The notes beneath the pieces were generated by a model. That model did no database searches. It saw only the letters and a program-made list of their open reading frames with translations, and was not told the DNA's origin. The position numbers and the translations under genes were made by a program. This document shows, piece by piece, positions 15,625-25,317 of a stretch of DNA of 26,901 bases (position 1 is the first letter of the stretch; each line of letters opens with the position of its first letter). Origin of the DNA: JBHHZJ01 sp046758005 (GTDB lineage Bacteria; Pseudomonadota; Alphaproteobacteria; Kiloniellales; J153); assembly GCA_046758005.1 (NCBI GenBank), contig JBHHZJ010000046.1, positions 1-26,901 of the forward strand. Reading direction: 5' to 3'.

Positions 15625-15783
15625 CTAGAGCAACTTCGGGCGATCCGGACTCAGCCCCCCTCACCCAGCTCCGGGTAACGCGCGGCGTCCGCCGCGCCGA
15701 CCCTGCGCAACCCTCTCTCCCGCTTGCGGGGGGAGAGGGAAGAGTGAGGGGGGGTGCTTCCGCTCAATCCGAAACCGCTCTAG
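15625..15783. repeat. Composite inverted-repeat intergenic element (CTAGAG ... CTCTAG)
   Basis: This 159-base element is bounded by perfect CTAGAG/CTCTAG ends with further imperfect symmetry inward: left CTAGAGCAACTTCGGGCGAT, right arm read in reverse CTAGAGCGGTTTCGGATTGA, then CCCCCCTCAC on both arms. Inside are two more hairpins: GCGCGGCG-TC-CGCCGCGC (15680-15697) and CCCTCTCTCCCGC against GCGGGGGGAGAGGG (about 15711-15739). This architecture resembles the REP/MITE-like palindromic repeats scattered between genes in alphaproteobacterial genomes, where CTAGAGCGGTTT is a common end sequence. Only one copy is in the window, so its repetitive nature is inferred. Confidence 0.65.
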
Positions 15784-17534
15784 CGCACCCGGCCCTCGCG
15801 CCAAGCCTGGAGCAGCTGGTCGTAATCCACGGTCTCGCCCTTCGGCTTCTCGTTGGCCAGCTTGGCCTTGGGGGCGCCCGGCTGGCTCAGCCAGTACGCC
15901 TCGTCCCGCGGCTTGTTCAGCTTGGGCCCGCATTCGCCCTGGACGCCGCTGCGCTCAATCCGCGCCATGACCTTGTCCTGCTCGCGGGCGAGATTGTCCA
16001 TCGCCGTATCGACGGTCACCTCGCCGGCCACCGCCTCGCCGATGTTCTGCCACCACAACTGCGCCAGTTTCGGATAGTCCGGCACGTTGGTTCCGGTCGG
16101 CGTCCAGGCGACGCGCGCCGGGCTGCGATAGAACTCGACCAGGCCGCCCAGCCTCGGCGCCCGCTCGGTGAAGGATTCGTGGTTGATGTCGCTTTCGCGG
16201 ATCACCGTGAGGCCCACGTGGGTCTTCTTCAGCGACACGGTCTTCGAGACCGTGAACTGCGCATAGAGCCAAGCCGCCTTGCGCCGGTCGAGCGATGGGC
16301 CGTTCAGCAGCGTCCAGGAACCTGCGTCCTGATAGCCCTGCTTCTGTCCCTCCTCCCAATAGGGTCCATGCGGCGAGGGAGCCATGCGCCACTTGGGCGT
16401 TCCGTCCTCGTTGACCGTCGGACCCGGCTGGACCATCGAGGCGGTGAAGGCCGTGTACCAGAAAATCTGCTGGGCCACGTTGCCCTTCGCCAGGCTCGGC
16501 AGCGACTGGTAGAAGTCCATGCCGAGGGCCCCCGGTGGAGCGTACTTGCGGAGCCATTCCATGTACTTGCGCAGCGCGTACTTGGCCGCGGGCCCATTGG
16601 TGGCGCCGCCGCGGCTGACGCTCGCGCCGACCGGCCGGCAGCCCTCCACGCGGATGCCCCATTCGTCCACGGGCAGGCCGTTGGGAATGCCCTTGTCGCC
16701 CGCCCCGGCCATGACCAGCCACGCGTCGGTGAAGCGCCAGCCGAGGTCCGGGGCCTTCTTGCCGTAGTCCATGTGGCCGTACACGGCCTTGCCGTCGATT
16801 TCCCGGACGACCTCGGTGAAGAACTCGGCGATGTCCTCATAGGCCGACCAGTTGACCGGGACGCCCAGCTCGTAGCCGTAGATCTCCTTGAACTTCTTCC
16901 TGAAATCCGGGCGTTGGAACCAGTCGTAGCGGAACCAGTAGAGGTTCGCGAACTGCTGGTCCGGAAGCTGATAGAGCTTGCCGTCCGGTCCGGTTCCGAA
17001 GCTCTTGCCGATGAAGTCGTCGACATCCAGAGTCGGCAGGGTCACGTCCTTGCCTTCGCCGGCCATGAAATCGGAAATCGGCATCACGCTCTTATAACGG
17101 AAGTGCGTGCCGATCAGATCGGAGTCGTTGATGTAGGCGTCGTAGATGGCCTTGCCCGACTGCAGCTGAGTCTGCAGCTTTTCGATGACATCGCCTTCCT
17201 GAATCAGGTCGTGCGTGACCTTGATCCCGGTGATCTCCTCGAACGCCTTGGTCAGCACCTTCGACTCGTACTCGTGCGTCGGGATGGTCTCGGAGACGAC
17301 CTTGATCTCCATGCCCCGGAAGGGCTCGGCCGCCTTGATGAACCATTCCATCTCCTTCATCTGCTCTGCCTTGGAGAGCGTCGAAGGCTGGAACTCGTTG
17401 TCCACCCACTTGCGCGCCGCGTTCATGTCGGCCGCGGCCGGCGGCGCGAACGCCGTGGCCGCGAGGACCAGCGCGGCGGCGGCCGCCGGGACTCCCCAGC
17501 GCCGCATTCCCTTCGTCCCGTGTCTGTCTGGCAT
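15780..17534 (-). CDS. glpV: Glycerol ABC transporter substrate-binding protein
   Basis: This 584-residue secreted binding protein is the last gene of the glycerol operon. The signal peptide is visible (basic MRRWG, an Ala/Val/Leu run, PPAAAD with cleavage near residue 36). The mature protein has the extracellular solute-binding family 1 layout: EITGIKVTHDLIQEGDVIEK, a hinge region with YDAYINDSDLIG, the cleft segment QLPDQQFANLYWFRYDWFQR, and a late GQKQGYQDAGSWTLLNGPSL region. It is much longer than maltose-type receptors, as is usual for GlpV. ATG 17534 is chosen because of a GGGGAG ribosome site about seven bases upstream. Its TAG stop lies inside the CTAGAGC end of an inverted-repeat element. 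Identification as the glycerol receptor rests strongly on the glpD-S-T-P-Q-U context. Confidence 0.92.
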   Translation of the reverse strand: MPDRHGTKGMRRWGVPAAAAALVLAATAFAPPAAADMNAARKWVDNEFQPSTLSKAEQMKEMEWFIKAAEPFRGMEIKVVSETIPTHEYESKVLTKAFEEITGIKVTHDLIQEGDVIEKLQTQLQSGKAIYDAYINDSDLIGTHFRYKSVMPISDFMAGEGKDVTLPTLDVDDFIGKSFGTGPDGKLYQLPDQQFANLYWFRYDWFQRPDFRKKFKEIYGYELGVPVNWSAYEDIAEFFTEVVREIDGKAVYGHMDYGKKAPDLGWRFTDAWLVMAGAGDKGIPNGLPVDEWGIRVEGCRPVGASVSRGGATNGPAAKYALRKYMEWLRKYAPPGALGMDFYQSLPSLAKGNVAQQIFWYTAFTASMVQPGPTVNEDGTPKWRMAPSPHGPYWEEGQKQGYQDAGSWTLLNGPSLDRRKAAWLYAQFTVSKTVSLKKTHVGLTVIRESDINHESFTERAPRLGGLVEFYRSPARVAWTPTGTNVPDYPKLAQLWWQNIGEAVAGEVTVDTAMDNLAREQDKVMARIERSGVQGECGPKLNKPRDEAYWLSQPGAPKAKLANEKPKGETVDYDQLLQAWREGRVR

Positions 17535-17625
17535 CTGATTCTCCCCTCTGGGTTCCGTATGTGGCCTCGATATCGCAAATGACGGCACCCAGGGCCGGCG
17601 CGGGCGAGGCCGGTCCGCGCCCCAG

Positions 17626-17651
17626 CCCGGAAAGGTGGGAACCTTCCCGGG
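17626..17651 (-). promoter_or_regulatory. Hairpin in the leader before glpV
   Basis: Arms CCCGGAAAGG (17626-17635) and CCTTCCCGGG (17642-17651) pair with a single mismatch around a 6-base loop, in the 137-base gap between glpU and glpV. The gap is the longest inside the transporter operon. A stem here could stabilise the glpV part of the message against decay from upstream, favouring excess binding protein (inference). Confidence 0.45.
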
Positions 17652-17671
17652 GAACGATGCCGCCGTCTCGC

Positions 17672-17950
17672 TCACCCCCAGCGCATGAGCACGGCCATGA
17701 AAAGGACCGAGAGCCCGAGCGCCCACCAAATGTTGGCGTCGGCCAACCCAATCCACGCCAGGTGGATGTAGGCGCTGCCCAGCAGCCCGATGAACAGTCG
17801 GTCGCCGCGGGTGGTCGAGATCGGCAGCAGGCCGCGCCGCTCGACCGCCGGCGAGGTGACGTCCCACACGGTCATGCACACAAGGATGAGCGCGATCACG
17901 CCGAAGAACACCGCGGTCGGCAGCGTCCATGCCATCCACTCCAGATCCAT
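17672..17950 (-). CDS. glpU: Small integral membrane protein of the glycerol operon (DUF2160)
   Basis: This 92-residue protein matches DUF2160 in position and character. It starts MDLEWMAWTLPTAVFFGVIA, has one hydrophobic helix at about 8-30 (TAVFFGVIALILVCMTVWD), a central segment GLLPISTTRGDRLFIGLLG, and a hydrophobic C-terminal half (IHLAWIGLADANIWWALGLSVLFMAVLMRWG). ATG 17950 follows a strong AGGAGG eight bases upstream. In rhizobial glycerol operons a gene of this size and place is called glpU. Its function is unknown; an accessory membrane component of the glycerol transporter is plausible. It is easily missed because longer unrelated frames overlap it. Confidence 0.85.
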   Translation of the reverse strand: MDLEWMAWTLPTAVFFGVIALILVCMTVWDVTSPAVERRGLLPISTTRGDRLFIGLLGSAYIHLAWIGLADANIWWALGLSVLFMAVLMRWG

Positions 17951-17976
17951 GCCCGCGCCTCCTATGCCAGTGGGTC

Positions 17977-18776
<800 letters not shown>

Positions 18777-18780
<4 letters not shown>

Positions 18781-19649
18781 TTCGCCTCTCCCCGTCCGAC
18801 GCGCTGGAGCGCGGTGTAGAACACGAAGCTGAATACCAGCACGATCAGGAAGTAGATGAGCGAGAAGGCCGCGGCGGGCCCGAGGTCGAACTGCCCGACC
18901 GCCAGCTTCACCAGGTAGATCGACAGGAAGGTGGTCGAGTTGCCCGGACCGCCGCCGGTCAGTACGAACGGCTCCGCGTAGATGAGGAAGCTGTCCATGA
19001 AGCGCAGCAGCACCGCGATCGTCAGCACGCCGCGCATCTTGGGCAGCTGGATGTAGCGGAAGGTCGACCAGTCCGAGGCCCCGTCGATGCGCGCGGCCTG
19101 ATAAAAGGCGTCCGGGATCGCGCGCAGGGCGGCATAGCAGAGCAGCGCGACCAGCGGCGTCCAATGCCAAACCTCCATCAGGATCAAGGTGATCCACGCA
19201 TCGGGCGGCGCCGCGGTGTGGTCGAAGGCGATGCCAAGGCCGTTGACCACGACTCCCAGCAGGCCGATGTCGGGCCGCACGAAGATGATCCAGATGGTCC
19301 CGATCACGTTCCAGGGAATGAGCAGAGGCAGGGCGAGCAGCACGAGCGAGACCGAGACGCCCCAGCCGCGCGTCGGCATGGCGAGCGCGATGCCGATGCC
19401 GAGCGGGATCTCGATCAGCAACACCAGGCCCGAAAAGATCAACTGGCGCACAAGCGCGTCGTGCAGGCGCGAATCGTGCAGCACCTCCTCGAACCACTCC
19501 AGGCCGACGAACACGCGCTGGCCGGGCCCGAAGATGTCCTGGACCGAGTAGTTGACGACGGTCATCAGCGGAATGATCGCGGTAAAGGCCACGATCAGGA
19601 ACACCGGCAGGACCAGGAACCAGGCCCTGTTGTCCTCCCACTTGTTCAC
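18777..19649 (-). CDS. glpP: Glycerol ABC transporter permease, first subunit
   Basis: This 290-residue permease is of the MalF/UgpA-like class, partner of the downstream permease. It begins with a helix VLPVFLIVAFTAIIPLMTVV. The EAA coupling loop is visible as IPDAFYQAARIDGASDWSTF followed by RYIQLPKMRGVL, and the C-terminal region has FVLTGGGPGNSTTFLSIYLV, the conserved PxxLTxGGP-type motif of these permeases. ATG 19649 lies 19 bases after the glpT stop, and the gene ends in a four-base overlap with the next permease. Confidence 0.93.
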
Positions 19650-19668
19650 CGCGTCTTCCCCTTTGCGC

Positions 19669-20754
<1,086 letters not shown>

Positions 20755-20765
20755 CGCCGGCTTTC

Positions 20766-21866
20766 CTACTGCGCCGCCATGGGCGCCGGGCCGCGCGCCG
20801 GTGCGGCGACCAGGCGGCCGTCCTCGGCGAAGGCGAAAAGGTTGCGCGGGTCGAGGAACAGCCGGACTTCCTCGCCCAGCGCCATGGTGTGCACGCCCTC
20901 TTCCTGGACCACCCACGAGGTCTCGCCGAGCCCGACGTGGATGAAGGTCTCCGAGCCGCTGATCTCGGCCAGTTCGACCGGCGCGGCGAATTCGATGTCG
21001 CCCGGCCCTTGCCGGCGGAGGAAGATGTGGCCGGCGCGCACGCCAAATCGGTAGCGGCCCTCGTGCAACGCACTCAGCTGGTCGTGCAGCGGCGCGCGCA
21101 GGCGTCCGCCGAGGACCGCCTCCCCGCCGGCCACGGTTCCCTCGATCAGGTTCATGGGCGGGTCGCTGAAAATCTCCCCGGCCCGCACCGAGGTGGGGTG
21201 GTGATAGACCTCGACCGTCGGCCCGGCCTGCAACATGCGCCCCTGGTCGAGCACCACCGTGTTGCCGCCCATCATCAGCGCCTCGAGCGGTTCGGTCGTG
21301 GCATAGACCACGATCGAGCGGCGCGTCTTGAAGATCTCGCGCAGATCCTCGCGCAGCCCTTCGCGCAGCTTGTAGTCGAGATTGACCAGCGGCTCGTCGA
21401 GCAGGAGCAGGTCGGCCTCCCGGGCCAGGGCGCGCGCCAGCGCGGTGCGTTGCTGCTGGCCGCCGGACAGCTGTGCGGGCAGGCGATCGAGCAGGTCCTC
21501 GATGTGCAGGCTCTGCGCCCCCGCCCGCACCTTGCGCTCGATCTCCTCCTTGCTCGCCCCGGCCCGCCTGAGCGGCGCGGCCACGTTGTCGAACACCGTG
21601 AACATGGGGTAGTTGATGAACTGCTGGTAGACCATGGCCACGTTGCGCTTGCGCACCGACAACCCGGTCACGTCGCGGCCGTCGACCAGGATTCGGCCGC
21701 TGGTCGGCCGGTCGAGCCCCGCCATCAGGCGCAACAGCGAGGTCTTGCCCGCCAGCGTCGGCCCGAGCAGGAGATTGACCGAGCCCGGCTGCAGCTCGAG
21801 CGTGATGTCGTCGATGTGGGTCTCGCCGCCGACGATCCGGGTCACGCCTTCGAGCTTCAGCGTCAT
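20766..21866 (-). CDS. glpS: Glycerol ABC transporter ATPase lacking the switch histidine
   Basis: This 366-residue ATPase is paired with GlpT. It has Walker A GPTLAGKTS (35-43), Q-loop Gln81, a canonical signature LSGGQ (133-137) and Walker B LLLLDEP (153-159). The switch-histidine position reads VVYATTEPLEAL, so Thr191 replaces the His found in the partner (LIYVTHDQHEAL). Hydrolysis in the site built on these Walker motifs is therefore expected to be weak. A C-terminal TOBE-like region (about 240-350) is present. ATG 21866 overlaps the glpD stop by four bases, coupling the transporter to the dehydrogenase gene. Confidence 0.9.
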   Translation of the reverse strand: MTLKLEGVTRIVGGETHIDDITLELQPGSVNLLLGPTLAGKTSLLRLMAGLDRPTSGRILVDGRDVTGLSVRKRNVAMVYQQFINYPMFTVFDNVAAPLRRAGASKEEIERKVRAGAQSLHIEDLLDRLPAQLSGGQQQRTALARALAREADLLLLDEPLVNLDYKLREGLREDLREIFKTRRSIVVYATTEPLEALMMGGNTVVLDQGRMLQAGPTVEVYHHPTSVRAGEIFSDPPMNLIEGTVAGGEAVLGGRLRAPLHDQLSALHEGRYRFGVRAGHIFLRRQGPGDIEFAAPVELAEISGSETFIHVGLGETSWVVQEEGVHTMALGEEVRLFLDPRNLFAFAEDGRLVAAPARGPAPMAAQ

Positions 21867-23401
21867 CGCGTGGCGGCCTTCCTGCCCCGGTCGTCGCGTT
21901 CGCCGAAGCGATTGGCGAGCCGCGCCCTGGTGGCCTCGGCGACGTGCAAACCGAGCTTGGACCGGCGCCAAAGGATGTCCTCCGCCGCTCCCGCCCATTC
22001 GTGACGGCGCAGGTATTCCACCTCCGCCTCGTAAAGCCCGTCACCCAGGTGCTCGCCCAGGTCGTCGAGCCCGCGCGCGCCGGCGAGCAGGGTCTCGGCG
22101 CGCGTGCCGTAGGCGCGCGCGTAGCGGCGCGCCAGATCCGTGGGCAGCCAGGGGTGGGCCGCGCCGAAGGCCGCGAGGAACCCGTCGAAGTCGGCGCCGG
22201 GAATGTCCCCGCCGGGCAGGGCCGCGCCCTCGGTCCAGGCCGCCGCGGGCTTGCCGATCAGGGGCAGGAGTTTCGCCAGCGCGTGCTCGGCCAGCTTGCG
22301 GTAGGTGGTGATCTTGCCGCCGAACACGGACAGCAGCGGCGCAGCCCCGTGCGGCGCGGAGCCGGGATCGAGGTCGAAGACGTAATCGCGGGTCACGGCC
22401 GAGACGTTCTGGCTGGCGTCGTCGTAGAGCGGGCGGACGCCGGAATAAGACCAAACGACCCGTTCGGGCGTGACCGGCGCCGCGAAGTAGCGGTTGACCG
22501 CGGCGCAGAGATACTCCGTCTCCTCGGCGGAGATTCGCGCCGCGGCGGGATCGCCCTCGTAGGGCACCTCGGTGGTGCCGATGAGCGAGAAGCGGCGCTC
22601 GTAGGGGATGACGAAGACCACGCGCCGGTCCACGTTCTGCAGGATGTATGCCTGACCGCCCTCGGCGATGCGCGGCACCACGATATGGCTGCCCTTGACC
22701 AAGCGCAGCCGGCTCTCGCGGTCGATCCCGGCCAGGGTTCCCAGCACCGAGCCGACCCACGGGCCGGCGGCGTTGACCAGCGCGCGCGCCCTGATCGTCC
22801 GCGCCGGCCCGCCGGCCGTGGGCTGCAGGACGGCCTGCCACAGGCCGTCCACGCGCCGCGCCGAGGCGCAACGGGTTCGCGGCAGGATCTCGGCGCCGCG
22901 CTCGGCGGCGTCGAGCGCGTTGAGCACCACGAGGCGCGAGTCCTCGACCCAGCAATCGGCGTAGCCGAAGCCCTTGACGAACGAGGGCTTGAGCGGCGCG
23001 CCCGCCGGATCCCGCCGCAGGTCGACGCCGCCGGACCCGGGCAGCGTGCCGCGCCCGCCCAAGTGATCGTAGAGGAACAGGCCCATGCGGATCATCCACG
23101 CCGGGCGCTGCCCTTTGTCGTGCGGCAGCACGAAGCGCAGCGGCCAGATGATGTGGGGCGCGGCGCGCAGAAGGACCTCGCGCTCGATCAGCGCCTCGCG
23201 CACCAGGCGGAACTCGTAGGTCTCCAGGTAGCGCAGACCGCCGTGGATCAGCTTGGTGCTCGCCGAGGAGGTGGCGCTGCCCAGGTCGTTCTGCTCGCAC
23301 AGCACGACGGAAAGGCCGCGCCCGGCCGCGTCGCGGGCGATGCCCGCGCCGTTGATGCCGCCGCCCACGACAAGCAGGTCGACCGGCCCTTCGCCCGGCA
23401 C
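21863..23401 (-). CDS. glpD: FAD-dependent glycerol-3-phosphate dehydrogenase
   Basis: This 512-residue aerobic dehydrogenase oxidises sn-glycerol-3-phosphate to dihydroxyacetone phosphate, passing electrons via FAD to quinone at the inner membrane. The FAD-binding motif LLVVGGGINGAGIARDAAGR is near the N-terminus, followed by CEQNDLGSATSSASTKLIHG and GLRYLETYEF, which are diagnostic for GlpD. Other blocks are LVNAAGPWVG, RRFSLIGTTEVPYEGDP, SYSGVRPLYDD and SVFGGKITTYRKLAEHAL. The start is GTG 23401 with a GGGGAGG ribosome site about eight bases upstream. It is the first gene after the glpR-glpD gap and overlaps glpS by four bases. No glycerol kinase gene is in the window, so that step must be encoded elsewhere. 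Confidence 0.95.
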   Translation of the reverse strand: MPGEGPVDLLVVGGGINGAGIARDAAGRGLSVVLCEQNDLGSATSSASTKLIHGGLRYLETYEFRLVREALIEREVLLRAAPHIIWPLRFVLPHDKGQRPAWMIRMGLFLYDHLGGRGTLPGSGGVDLRRDPAGAPLKPSFVKGFGYADCWVEDSRLVVLNALDAAERGAEILPRTRCASARRVDGLWQAVLQPTAGGPARTIRARALVNAAGPWVGSVLGTLAGIDRESRLRLVKGSHIVVPRIAEGGQAYILQNVDRRVVFVIPYERRFSLIGTTEVPYEGDPAAARISAEETEYLCAAVNRYFAAPVTPERVVWSYSGVRPLYDDASQNVSAVTRDYVFDLDPGSAPHGAAPLLSVFGGKITTYRKLAEHALAKLLPLIGKPAAAWTEGAALPGGDIPGADFDGFLAAFGAAHPWLPTDLARRYARAYGTRAETLLAGARGLDDLGEHLGDGLYEAEVEYLRRHEWAGAAEDILWRRSKLGLHVAEATRARLANRFGERDDRGRKAATR

Positions 23402-23487
23402 GTTGACGTCCTCCCCTGTGCAGCCTCCGAGGCTCTTTTGGCGTGTTGCGCGGCGCGCCGGGCCGGCGACGCTCCGGCGCCGCCGCG

Positions 23488-23503
23488 TGTTCGATATTTA
23501 CCG
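23488..23503. promoter_or_regulatory. GlpR-like box, one strong half (glpD side)
   Basis: TGTTCGATATTTACCG has one near-perfect half (TGTTCGATA) and a degraded second half. It matches the TGTT-N8-AACA type found at two other places in this regulatory region. It lies about 90 bases before the glpD start, suitable for a repressor acting on the glpD promoter. Confidence 0.45.
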
Positions 23504-23531
23504 TATTGCAGGCCGTGTGTATTCACAAACG

Positions 23532-23551
23532 AAAAAAAACGCCCCCGGCGT
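23532..23551 (-). terminator. Short intrinsic terminator between glpR and glpD
   Basis: On the minus strand, ACGCC-GGG-GGCGT forms a 5-base GC-rich stem followed by eight T residues (the A run at 23532-23539). It lies about 57 bases past the glpR stop, so it should end at least part of the glpR transcript and separate it from glpD. It directly abuts a GlpR-like box. Confidence 0.55.
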
Positions 23552-23566
23552 GTTTGGTAATGAACA
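23551..23566. promoter_or_regulatory. GlpR-like operator (glpD side)
   Basis: TGTTTGGTAATGAACA is an imperfect palindrome with TGTT/AACA arms. It matches 13 of 16 positions of TGTTCGATAACGAACA, a sequence of the type bound by E. coli GlpR. It sits in the glpR-glpD gap, about 150 bases before the glpD start. Confidence 0.55.
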
Positions 23567-23607
23567 GAAACGGTGGCGGCGGTTGACCCCGCGGTGCGCG
23601 CGCCGGC

Positions 23608-24390
23608 TCAGGCTGCGGCGGCGTCCCGGCGCGGCGCGACGTAGACCTTGACGTCGGCGGCGGCGAGCATGTCGCGCATGGCCGGCGGCGGGGGCTGGTC
23701 CGTGAACAGGGCGTCGATTTGCGCCACGCCGCCCAGCCGCACCATGGCGTTGCGGCCGAACTTGGTATGGTCGGCGGCCAGGAAGATCTGGCTGGAGTTC
23801 TCGATGATCGCCTGCGCGACGCGGACCTCCTGGTAGTCGAAGTCGAGCAGCACGCCCTCCTCGTCGATGCCGCTGATGCCGATGATGCCGAAATCGACCT
23901 TGAACTGGCGCACCAGATCCACCGTGGCCGCGCCGACGATGCCTCGGTCGCGCGCCCGCACCACGCCGCCGGCGACGATCACCTCGAAGCCCGGATTGCT
24001 GCTCATGATGCTGGCGACGTTCAGGTTGTTGGTGATCACGCGCAGGCCCTCGTGGTCCCTCAGCGCCTTGGCCACCTCTTCGGTCGTGGTCCCGATGTTG
24101 ATGAACAACGAGGCCTGGTCGGGGATGTGGTCGGCCAGCATGCGCGCGATGCGCCGCTTCTCCTCCAGGCACAGCACCTGGCGGGTCGTGTAGGCCAGGT
24201 TTTCCACGCTCGACGGCAGGCCCGCCCCGCCGTGGTAGCGGCGCAGCAGCGCCCGGCGACACAGCTCGTTGATGTCGCGCCGGACGGTCTGGGTCGTCAC
24301 CTCGAAGCGCTGGGCCAGGTCGTCGATGGAGACGAAGCCGTGGCGGCGCACGAGCTCGAGTATCTGTTCCTGGCGCGGCCGGGTCGCCAC
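23608..24390 (-). CDS. glpR: DeoR-family transcriptional repressor of the glycerol operon
   Basis: This 260-residue DeoR-family regulator has an N-terminal winged helix-turn-helix at about 6-57 (QEQILELVRRHGFVSIDDLA, then QRFEVTTQTVRRDINELCRR) with the recognition helix TTQTVRRDI. The C-terminal sugar-phosphate-sensing domain contains FINIGTTTEEVAKAL, the NNLNVASI motif and VAGGVVRARDRGIVG, and ends after FLAADHTKFGRNAMVRLG. DeoR repressors release DNA on binding a phosphorylated sugar; for GlpR that is glycerol-3-phosphate. The start is GTG 24390 behind GGGAGG. It is upstream of glpD on the same strand. Three related palindromic boxes around it and glpD support autoregulation and control of the operon. 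Confidence 0.92.
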   Translation of the reverse strand: MATRPRQEQILELVRRHGFVSIDDLAQRFEVTTQTVRRDINELCRRALLRRYHGGAGLPSSVENLAYTTRQVLCLEEKRRIARMLADHIPDQASLFINIGTTTEEVAKALRDHEGLRVITNNLNVASIMSSNPGFEVIVAGGVVRARDRGIVGAATVDLVRQFKVDFGIIGISGIDEEGVLLDFDYQEVRVAQAIIENSSQIFLAADHTKFGRNAMVRLGGVAQIDALFTDQPPPPAMRDMLAAADVKVYVAPRRDAAAA

Positions 24391-24458
24391 CGGTCGTAAC
24401 CTCCCTGCGGGCGCGGGCGGGCCGACGCACGGTCCCGGTCCCCACCCCCGTTTCGCCC

Positions 24459-24487
24459 ATTATGCCGCCGATGTTCGGAATTGAACA
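24459..24487 (-). promoter_or_regulatory. glpR promoter with overlapping GlpR operator
   Basis: On the minus strand there is CATAAT (24464-24459), a 5/6 match to the -10 consensus, about 70 bases before the glpR start. TGTTCGGAATTGAACA (24472-24487) has perfect five-base arms TGTTC/GAACA and covers the region from about -18 to the -35. A repressor bound there would block RNA polymerase, so GlpR autorepression is predicted. Confidence 0.6.
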
Positions 24488-24707
24488 CCCCACGCGGCGG
24501 GCGCCGCGCGCCGCGGCCGCCGGGCCGGCGACGTCCCTGCCGCAGTGCGGAAACCCGTCCTTAAACATTCGCCGTCATACTGCTTTCGCAGTTGCAAAAA
24601 ATCGCCGTTGCCGAGATAGTTGCGTTCCGATAAGCTGCACCGCAACATTATTACCGCGATGCAATATAACGCGGCGGAATGCGGCGGACTGGGAAAGGGG
24701 CGCCGAG
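24488..24707 (+). other. Intergenic region upstream of the MaoC gene
   Basis: This 220-base stretch between the glpR operator and the MaoC start contains no gene. Its right part is AT-richer than the surroundings. TATAAC (24665-24670) is a 5/6 match to a -10, but has only a weak -35 (GCAACA) 17 bases upstream. It probably holds the promoter for the maoC-like gene. A G-rich ribosome site (AAAGGGG) precedes the ATG at 24708. Confidence 0.35.
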
Positions 24708-25220
24708 ATGGAAGAGAAGCACGGCTACTTCCTCGACGATCTGTCGGTGGGCATGACGAGCGTTTACGGCAAGACCGTGACCGACGCCGACATCGTCATG
24801 TTCGCCGGCGTCTCCGGCGACACGAACCCGATCCATCTGGACGCGCATTTCGCCGACCAGACCGCGTTCAAGGGATGCATCGCCCACGGCATGCTCTCCG
24901 CCAGCTTCATCTCCACGGTCCTCGGCACCCGGCTGCCGGGCCCGGGCTGCGTCTACCTCAGCCAGACGCTGAAGTTCCGCGCCCCGGTGAAGGCGGGCGA
25001 TACGGTGACCGCGCGGGTCACGATCAAGAACATCAGCCCCGATACCAAGCGGGTCACCGTGGACACGGTGTGCTCGGTCGGCGACACCGTGGTCATCGAT
25101 GGCGAAGCGGTCCTCCTGGTCAACCGGCGCGACGAGGTGCTCGACGGATCGCGGCGCGGGTCCCGGATCAACGGCCAGGGCAAGGCCGGGTCCAAGGCTG
25201 CGGCCGGCGCCGCCGGATGA
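24708..25220 (+). CDS. MaoC-family (R)-specific enoyl-CoA hydratase-like protein
   Basis: This 170-residue hot-dog-fold protein has the hydratase signature FAGVSGDTNPIHLDAHFADQ, continuing TAFKGCIAHGML. Asp38 and His43 occupy the places of the catalytic dyad of PhaJ-type (R)-hydratases, and the Gly-Ile-Ala-His-Gly-Met segment follows as expected. VYLSQTLKFRAPVKAGDTVT is the conserved hot-dog strand region. It would hydrate trans-2-enoyl-CoA to (R)-3-hydroxyacyl-CoA, in fatty-acid or polyhydroxyalkanoate metabolism; the substrate chain length is unknown. ATG 24708 has a G-rich ribosome site. The last ~25 residues are low-complexity and basic (GSRRGSRINGQGKAGSKAAA) and probably disordered. It precedes ribF on the same strand by 97 bases. 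Confidence 0.9.
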   Translation: MEEKHGYFLDDLSVGMTSVYGKTVTDADIVMFAGVSGDTNPIHLDAHFADQTAFKGCIAHGMLSASFISTVLGTRLPGPGCVYLSQTLKFRAPVKAGDTVTARVTIKNISPDTKRVTVDTVCSVGDTVVIDGEAVLLVNRRDEVLDGSRRGSRINGQGKAGSKAAAGAAG

Positions 25221-25317
25221 GGCCGGCGCCGGACCATCCCCTACCCAGGGGCGTCCCGGCACGCTATCTTCGGCCCCGACTTCGGCCGGCACCGCGTTGG
25301 GACGGCACGCAATCGGC

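Noticed and set aside
25221..25317. Possible FMN riboswitch upstream of ribF
   Set aside because: The 97-base gap is too short and lacks the conserved FMN-element blocks. Only ordinary GC hairpins are visible.
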